This document shows positions 7,229 to 12,704 of a DNA stretch of 12,704 bases, piece after piece. Under the pieces are notes generated by a model. That model did no database searches, had not been told where the DNA came from, and worked only from the letters and a program-made list of their open reading frames with translations. The translations under genes were made by a program, and so were the position numbers. The DNA is from Beroe ovata (taxonomy: Eukaryota; Ctenophora; Nuda; Beroida; Beroidae): NCBI GenBank assembly GCA_946803715.1, contig CAMPET010000095.1, positions 209,039-221,742 of the forward strand. The letters are read 5' to 3'. Position 1 is the first letter of the stretch. Each line of letters begins with the position of its first letter.

Positions 7229-10200
7229 ATGAATAATGGTGGTAAATCCTATTTCACACTTCCTAAATCACTGAAAAGAAATTCAAACTTGAGAAGTAGT
7301 GATTCACAAATTCTTCAAAATAATGAGGGTAAGTGAGTTATGGTAAGCACTTTGTTGGAATATTCCATTATATAAGAGTTTTAATGTTCTATTAGTGCAT
7401 CCTGTTCACTGTTATATCATCTCCCAGTTGCATCCAACTACCACCTATGTAGCAAAGCAGATCTCAGTTCAAAGAGGAAATCAGAAGCAGTTAAAGTTGT
7501 TTCAAATGCCCATCTTGTTCTCTGTGACAGGTATTTTAGTATTTAAGAACTTTTCAATATCATACTTATGTCTATCAATTTTATATATCATGATATATAA
7601 GCATACTTATGAACTAAATTCATAAGGTATGGTGACACAGTAGGGCTAGCTGGAGTGCATTCTGGAATATATGTGCATTCAACGGACCAAGCAGATAACC
7701 ATGGCAGGCAACGAAATAATGGGGATAGTATGGAACCTAGTTTACATGTGGGTGATAAAGTTCTATTTATAAATGAATTCAGCACAGCAAGGATGAGCCT
7801 GCCAAGTGCTAGGTAAGTTTTGTTCCTCATCATGATTCAATTTGTGTACCAATTTTACCATCCAATGATATTTATTATGTTTAACAGTTGTATTGCAGCT
7901 TGTTGCCATAACAACATCCGTTCCCATATCACTAGATCATGTAATCAATTTTAAACAACTGTTACCTGCAGTACCTGGGAAAATCGTGTATAACAAGTAA
8001 CACTCTTTCATAAACCATGATTTGTCTGTACTTTACTTCTGAGTTTGTCACTGCGTGCTATACAGTAAGTTTTCTCTGATCCAGTCCATACTATTTCAGT
8101 TCTCTGTACTGTGTCTTGGAGTCCCAATTAGAAGTTGAGTTTAGCTCAAGAACAATCTAACATTCATCATGTTAATGAACCATTTCTTTTTATAGATGCT
8201 GTCTGCACAAATAAACTGTCTGTAGCAATATATTCTACTGCAGTCTACAACAATCCTTGGTCCTAAACCTCTCATTATCTGGTATAGACTCTCCCTGTGT
8301 GCGTGTTTGTTTACCTATGCTATCAGAAATACAGCGGAAGTGTTCGTTGGTTTCCATGGTTTATATTAGCAGAGACTAATGGCCTGTTAAACTGATGCAG
8401 TGTAAATGATAGCAGTACTCGGTGTTGTGATAGTAAATACCGTAGCGCACAATTCTCATGTGGCTATGAGTTTTTCAGATAGAGACTGCATTATAACATG
8501 ATATTGATCATATTACATTAGATTAGACTGCTGTCCTGTACGCAAATATTCCGAGTTAACTTATGTAAATCCTACTCACGAAAAGTCCATGCGCTTACCA
8601 AAGAAATGGGGATAATTGCAGAGTGGCTTGATGAGTATACTGCCAATGAACAGAAACCTGTCACTCTAAATGCATGGATACGGTACCGGTTGTGTGCTGC
8701 ATCAAAGAGTTATACAAATTCGCCATTGCGTCACTTCTCTTATTAGTCACACGAGCAGATGATAACTTGCAAACTTGATATCAACACCGGTGTTGATTCT
8801 ATCGAATTCAAACACGTGGGCAGAGTCTTCCATGTTCATTATAGCAGTATTTCTCCTGAATTCAGATCACCCATTTACACTGCTCGAGATGTAATAGGTT
8901 CAAAAGTCGTTGGTACTCATTTCCAATGATCGCCCATGCATGTTAACCTCTGGTACCTGGTCTACAACTGTCATCTAATCAATGATATCCGATGTTACAC
9001 ACTCCGAATCAAGTAGCTGCAAACCGTTTCCACTTGAGATGAATCCACACCTGTTACCCCCTTTCCTCCCCCCTGTGCATTGTTTGGTGTATTGTAGTGT
9101 GCTCCAGGTAGTATAGAGAACAATACACACACAGCCATCCTCTATGTGTGACTGTACATGTATGTGTGCCCTATGTGTTTGTACCATCTGGTGTTCACTA
9201 GAGAGCAGTACTCTGTTGAAGCAAGATTGTGACGTAATGACACACATATATTGTGACGTAATGACACCCACATTGTGAAGTAATCATCATAATTGTACGC
9301 CTTGGTGTACACAAAGGATAAAAACGCGGAATTCCCTTGGGAAATAATCACATGACTTGATTGAAATCGTGATATCAAACAATAACAAGATTGTAGTGTT
9401 TTTGCTGTTTGATGTCAGATTTTACAGATGTCAAACGTTTTGACGTGACAGCGACAACCCTTTCCCTATATCACCCTATTTCAGGCGATGTCTAGACGAT
9501 ATGAGAGCACGTGACCGATACATCCATCTGACCGTGGAGAATGAATCACAGGGTATCCCTCCCTCTACACATGTCTCGAGACCCCCTATCGTTCCCCCTC
9601 GCGACTCCTCCTCTTCCTCCTCCAGGAGGCACGCTCCCACTCCCCCGCGACGCACCGTCTCCCGAACTCCCCCCAGACGTTGTGCAACCACTGACACCAC
9701 TCAGTACAGCTCACTCTCGCCCTCTGCTTCCTTCTCGTCACAGGACTCAGACCCCCTCTCTCTGCAGATTAGGGAACACCAGATGAGGGAATCCCGACCT
9801 CTCCGACCTGCCTTGCCCCTCAGTCACAGGGTCAGGAGGGGATCGCGGGGGAGTGAGGGAAGCGAAGCGAGCATGAACAGTTTTCAGAGCATGCAGAGCC
9901 AGCGTAGTGAGCGATCACTTGATCAGCGATCACTTGATCAGCGATCACTTGATCAGCGGTCACTTGATCAGCGGTCAGTTGACGAAAGATACGGACACGA
10001 GTACCCAGAATTCAGAGGAGATCTAATCGATACTGCCAGGAAGAGAAATAGTGTTAACTCTGATACTAGCGGGGGAGACCTCAGTCGACCTGGTGACCAC
10101 AGCAACCACTGCGGGGGCCGACCCAGTAGAGCTGTGGTTATCAACCACAAGACTCCTGTCACCACGGGTAACAACGGTGACATATCCCGAGCACTGGAGA

Positions 10201-11168
10201 GTCTCCTCAGTCCTAGTGCACAGAAGAAAGTTCCAGCATTCTATAACAACTCATCCACCCATTACCCGGCAAGGAGCAATTCTCAACCGCCCACCGAGGG
10301 ATCGGCCCGGGGCACGAACAGTTACCCCGACAGACAGGAGCACAGACAGGAACCTAGGCAGGAACCTAGGCAGGAACCTAGACAGGAACCTAGACATGAG
10401 TCTAGACCCCGTCACTCTGATAACAGAGCGAGACACGGCAGCGTGCCTGCACAGCGGTCTCTCGATTCGCAGTACAGGGGGGAGGAGAATGGGAGTGTGG
10501 GGGGAGGGGGAGGGTATGACAGTGAGAGACAGGAATATCAACCAAGGAGACAAGAACTGCAGTGCAGTGCTCAGCCAAGTAGTGACGTCACTAAGAGCTG
10601 TAGCAGCGCTGGGGAGAGACCTCTTAGTAATGGCAGTTCGGATTGCGGTGATCCGGCACTCTTTTCTCCGGTGCTTTCGCCAGTACAACCCAGACGTAAT
10701 ACTGCAGAGAGGTACAGTTTACTATTACTGTTTACTATTACTGTTCAATGTTTGTATTCATGAGAATAATTGCGTTTGCAGTCCTTGGGATACCTGGAAA
10801 TATTTGTGACTCTGTGGTTAACAATTCTCATGCTTTTCAGCATATCGAAACAGCCACCTCCCACACCTCCCCCTAAACCAGCTATTACTACAACCACACA
10901 GCCCCTCTCTGCATCACAGACAACCACACAACCCCTCTCTACCACAGTGATCACCACAAAGCCGCCATCTGGGAAATCTTCACAATCTGCTGCCCTCCCA
11001 TCCTCCAGAGATTTTGCCACCGTGTTCTCTCCCAGCCCTGAGCGGAGTGAGAAAGTCTCAAGTGAGGTTTGTGTAAGAGAGAGAGAAATGCGAATTGAAA
11101 TATTCAGAGAATTATCCGATAGTAAAATCGATAGTAATTATCCGATAGTAAAATTATCCGATAGATAA
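7229..11168 (+). CDS. PDZ-domain protein with long disordered, proline-rich tail (five exons)
   Basis: Five exons join in phase to 653 codons: 7229-7328 (G|GTAAGTG), 7396-7530 (ACAG|GTATTT), 7641-7812 (AG|GTAAGT), 9485-10711 (GAG AG|GTACAG) and 10841-11168 (TAA). Acceptors are ATTAG, GACACAG, CCTATTTCAG and GCTTTTCAG. The start ATG is preceded by in-frame TAA. Residues about 64-155 read as a PDZ domain: KQLKLFQMPILFSVTVG (carboxylate loop, PILF replacing GLGF), SGIYVHST, SLHVGDKVLFIN, then helix 2 and strand F in MSLPSARRCLDDM and RYIHLTVE. PDZ domains bind C-terminal peptides and scaffold membrane or junction complexes. The rest is Ser/Arg/Pro-rich and predicted disordered by composition, with RSLDQ and RQEP repeats and, in exon 5, KQPPPTPPPKP, an SH3-ligand-like motif. 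No transmembrane segment was seen. The PDZ layout recalls Dishevelled-type domains, but no DIX or DEP domain is present, so I assign no orthologue. Exons 4-5 are the strongest; exon 2 is the least certain. Confidence 0.72.
8522..8929 (+). pseudogene. Nearly open coding-like frame in intron 3
   Basis: One plus-strand frame runs from 8522 to a TGA at 8927-8929, interrupted only by TAG at 8744-8746. Its translation looks protein-like (for example KEMGIIAEWLDEY and EFKHVGRVFHVHYSS), but I recognise no family. It could be a decayed transposon or retrocopy fragment, a skipped exon, or chance. No good splice pair brackets it, and joining it to the gene would introduce the TAG. Confidence 0.2.
9226..9285. 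promoter_or_regulatory. Tandem TGACGTAA (CRE/ATF-like) sites
   Basis: A 22-24 bp unit around ATTGTGACGTAATGACAC repeats: TGACGTAA at 9230-9237 and 9254-9261, and TGAAGTAA at 9276-9283. TGACGTAA is a CRE-variant bZIP (ATF/CREB, C/EBP-ATF) site. The spacing is close to two helical turns. Enhancer function is inference; a simple local duplication would look the same. Confidence 0.35.
9912..9986 (+). repeat. 15-bp coding minisatellite (RSLDQ repeat)
   Basis: Five in-frame 15-bp units in exon 4 of the PDZ gene. The first four encode R-S-L-D-Q; units 1-3 are identical, and unit 4 differs by one synonymous change (CGA to CGG). The fifth is diverged (R-S-V-D-E). Near-identity at DNA level implies recent expansion by slippage or unequal exchange. 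Confidence 0.95.
10332..10403 (+). repeat. 12-bp coding minisatellite (RQEP repeat)
   Basis: Six in-frame 12-bp units in exon 4. Units 2-5 encode R-Q-E-P, alternating only AGA/AGG for Arg; the first (RQEH) and last (RHES) are degenerate edge copies. It lies in the disordered tail. Confidence 0.95.
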
Positions 11169-11171
11169 AAT
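11111..11171 (+). repeat. ATTATCCGATAG repeat spanning the PDZ gene stop codon
   Basis: ATTATCCGATAG occurs at 11111, 11137 and 11153. The last copy runs into the TAA stop at 11166-11168, so the final ~19 residues of the protein are repeat-encoded and the C-terminus (VKLSDR) was created by the repeat. A GATAG partial copy lies at 11130. Confidence 0.85.
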
Positions 11172-11200
11172 GTATATCAGCTTTGTGATTCATGGAAATC

Positions 11201-11206
11201 AATAAA
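11201..11206 (+). terminator. Polyadenylation signal AATAAA of the PDZ gene
   Basis: A canonical AATAAA 33 nt after the TAA stop, followed by a GT-rich stretch (TTGTCTCGTGATGT, 11207-11220). This marks the mRNA end at about 11220-11235 and supports the exon 5 model. Confidence 0.75.
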
Positions 11207-11235
11207 TTGTCTCGTGATGTCCTCTAATACAATCA

Positions 11236-11620
11236 TTCCCCCCACGACCCCCCCCAAACACACACATACCATTACTTCACAGTGTACAAGCTGTCATGTA
11301 CAGAAATACATGGATCACATATTATCCAGCCCCTTTACAGCTCTCTCCACTGACCACTGATTTATATTTATTGCTCGATGAAGGAGCAATTTAATCATCG
11401 CGATCCCCCCCTTCTCTCCTCCTCCCTGTCCCACTTCTCACTTACCACCGCCATTTCCCATCGTGACACCCCTGGACTGCTAATCTAATAACCCAGGCTG
11501 ACACTAGCATCATCTTTACCATGGGGGGCTTATCTGACGGGGTCTCTTGTTAAACGAATTAGTGCATTGATAATTTAAACCTGGCGTCCGATAATTGCCT
11601 ACAGATCCTCCTGGATAACG
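11236..11620. other. Intergenic region downstream of the PDZ gene
   Basis: No gene can be supported. It has C-rich runs (around 11238-11258 and 11405-11412) and pyrimidine-rich stretches. A minus-strand ATGGGAAATGGCGGTG followed by GTAAGT (11461-11440) resembles a minimal first exon but stands alone. Confidence 0.45.
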
Positions 11621-11627
11621 GATTGAT

Positions 11628-11698
11628 CCAATGAACCAATGGAGGGAGACACGGTTAATTCATCGCACCAATGAGGACCCATATTCGTGGTCACGTGA
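11628..11698. promoter_or_regulatory. CCAAT-box and E-box cluster, likely promoter
   Basis: CCAAT occurs at 11628-11632, 11636-11640 and 11668-11672, followed by the perfect palindrome TCACGTGA at 11691-11698; an inverted CCAAT (ATTGG) is at 11832-11836. CCAAT binds NF-Y, and TCACGTGA is the preferred USF/MITF/TFEB-type E-box. A GC-rich block with a strong splice donor follows, so this is probably the promoter of a plus-strand gene continuing past the window. Confidence 0.45.
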
Positions 11699-11898
11699 CA
11701 CAAGACGTGTTAGCCAGGGTATTAACAAGTAGTGTGTACAGTGACCCCAGAAGTCGTGATGATGTAACTAAAGAGGTCTTGTGATTTCACGTTTCGCCAC
11801 TCCCTTAACCATTAGTGCTCATCATTTTTCGATTGGTTCCATCGTCTGATTGTTGCAAGGTGCGCGCCGCACACTCTGCACGCCGCACACACTGCGCT

Positions 11899-12021
11899 AT
11901 GGGTGGCAGATATAGCAGCCGTCGCCGCCTGCTCCTGTTGAGTGGCGACAAGCGGCGGCGGGGATGCCGTGGATTGGAAGAGATGTTCGTCAAGCTCGCC
12001 AGTTGCTGCTGCTGCTGTTGG
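11899..12021 (+). CDS. Candidate first exon of a gene extending beyond the window
   Basis: A GC-rich block ends at the strong donor TTGG|GTGAGTG (12022). From ATG 11899-11901 it would encode 41 residues starting MGGRYSSRRRLLLLSG, ending in phase 0 through a CTG-type trinucleotide run read as Cys. The Arg-rich start and Cys run are odd for a conserved protein, so it may instead be noncoding 5'UTR. The opposite strand also has an open frame over the same block (12093-11812). Promoter motifs 200-270 bp upstream favour the plus strand. Confidence 0.3.
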
Positions 12022-12704
12022 GTGAGTGTGTTTTTGAGATTGCAAAATCGAAAAGTAAAAACTCTCTCCTTTTCTCGGCACTATAACGGGCATAATGATG
12101 GATCATATAATATATCTGAGGTGTGTGGACGTACGGGTCACAGCGCGAGCAATCATTACACTCTATATGGAGAAAACAAAGTGGTAGTAGCCTCAATCTA
12201 CTCTATATGTATGGCTATGTGACATTATATACTCGACTTGCTGTCAATAACAGTTTGTCGAGAGAAATAAATTGAGAATGACAGTCTATTGGCTGATAAT
12301 GATTATCAAAGTCTCCCTTTTTCGTATTCACCGTTCGTCTTGTGTTGCTGATTACATCCTGCCTGCAATGCCATATATAGGATGTGGACTGTAGAGATAA
12401 ACAAAGGTTTGTGTAGATAATAGGAAACATCGGGTACACCAGTTTATCTTGACATCAGTGTTTCCTGACACCAGTTATCTTGACACCAGCTTATTGTAAC
12501 ATGGTCAAGCTTCACCCTAATCTCTGTGTTGACACCAACTTCTGCGCGGTACAACATACTGTACAATGTGTCATAGTCACTAGTATTTTAGTGTCAAGTT
12601 ATGACTGGTGACCAGTTATTATCACTAGTGACCAGTGAGGGTAAACAAATGGCAGTGTGTGACTCAATGATCTGGTGTGTAATGTACACACACACACACA
12701 CACA
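12022..12704. other. Probable intron or intergenic DNA with short repeats and a CA microsatellite
   Basis: No coding region is supported. CTTGACACCAG-like words recur at about 12447-12490 and 12530, and dyads such as ACTGGTGACCAGT (12604-12616) lie in a stretch where GTGACCAGT recurs (12608 and 12628). The window ends in a CA dinucleotide run (about 12685-12704) that probably continues. Confidence 0.5.

Larger units (their letters stand above)
7813..9484 (+). other. 1.7-kb intron 3 of the PDZ gene
   Basis: It begins GTAAGT after AG and ends CCCTATTTCAG, and it separates the two halves of the PDZ domain. The other introns of this gene are only 67-129 bp. It contains a nearly open frame (8522-8929), an 18-bp perfect palindrome (8780-8797) and a tandem TGACGTAA array (9226-9285). 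Near 9090-9180 it is TGTG-rich and of low complexity. Nothing else can be supported. Confidence 0.7.

Noticed and set aside
9226-9285. CRISPR-like repeat-spacer array
   Set aside because: The context is eukaryotic, with only two to three degenerate short units and no real spacers.
10051-10809. 252-codon frame overlapping exon 4 of the PDZ gene
   Set aside because: It is a frame-shifted shadow: the repeats stay in register and open in several frames, and splice phases support the other frame.
10770-11168. A separate 132-residue protein with a hydrophobic N-terminus starting in the intron
   Set aside because: The hydrophobic start is translated intron sequence; the acceptor GCTTTTCAG at 10840 and matching phase make the remainder exon 5.
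11440-11461. Minus-strand first exon MGNGG followed by GTAAGT
   Set aside because: It is too short to assess, and such a gene would have to run antisense through the PDZ gene's 3' end; no continuing exon was seen.
11812-12093. Minus-strand 93-codon frame over the GC-rich block
   Set aside because: Ala/Thr-rich with no recognisable domain; the promoter motifs and strong donor favour the plus strand, though this is not settled.

Overview
This is eukaryotic, almost certainly invertebrate metazoan, nuclear DNA. Genes have short GT-AG introns (67-159 bp, plus one of 1.7 kb), AATAAA polyadenylation signals, CA microsatellites and families typical of animals: tandem C2H2 zinc fingers, a PDZ protein with a proline-rich tail, a J-protein with two SANT domains, and a mitochondrial Lon with a targeting peptide. 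I cannot name the species. Assignments rest on reading motifs and splice phases by eye; no search was run.

Left half (83-5234): three genes lie head-to-tail on the minus strand. In transcription order they are DNAJC2/zuotin (5234-3423, one uninterrupted 603-codon frame), a C2H2 zinc-finger protein (3173-871), and the first two coding exons of mitochondrial Lon protease LONP1 (497-83, running off the left edge). Only 249 bp separate DNAJC2 from the zinc-finger gene, and 373 bp separate that gene from LONP1. The zinc-finger reading frame appears to have two small upstream exons whose phases join exactly; they add an N-terminal segment that resembles the dimerisation region of the polyadenylation factor CstF-50 (CSTF1).

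Middle (5235-7228): intergenic. It contains a striking GC-rich cluster of nested inverted repeats (about 5945-6550), a CA-rich stretch and a tRNA T-arm/B-box-like sequence.

Right half (7229-11168, plus strand): a five-exon gene whose exons join in phase to 653 codons. It encodes a PDZ domain split over exons 2-4, then a long disordered, repeat-rich tail with a proline-rich SH3-ligand-like motif. It ends with AATAAA at 11201. Beyond it lies a promoter-like region (three CCAAT boxes and TCACGTGA) before a GC-rich candidate first exon with a strong donor (to 12021), then intron-like or intergenic sequence with short repeats.

The genes do not form one obvious pathway, although DNAJC2 (ribosome-associated folding) and LONP1 (mitochondrial proteolysis) are both proteostasis factors. 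All four identifiable starts have a 3' splice-acceptor-like AG 1-12 nt upstream of the ATG. That fits short 5'UTR exons or spliced-leader trans-splicing, and the tight minus-strand spacing makes the second worth testing.
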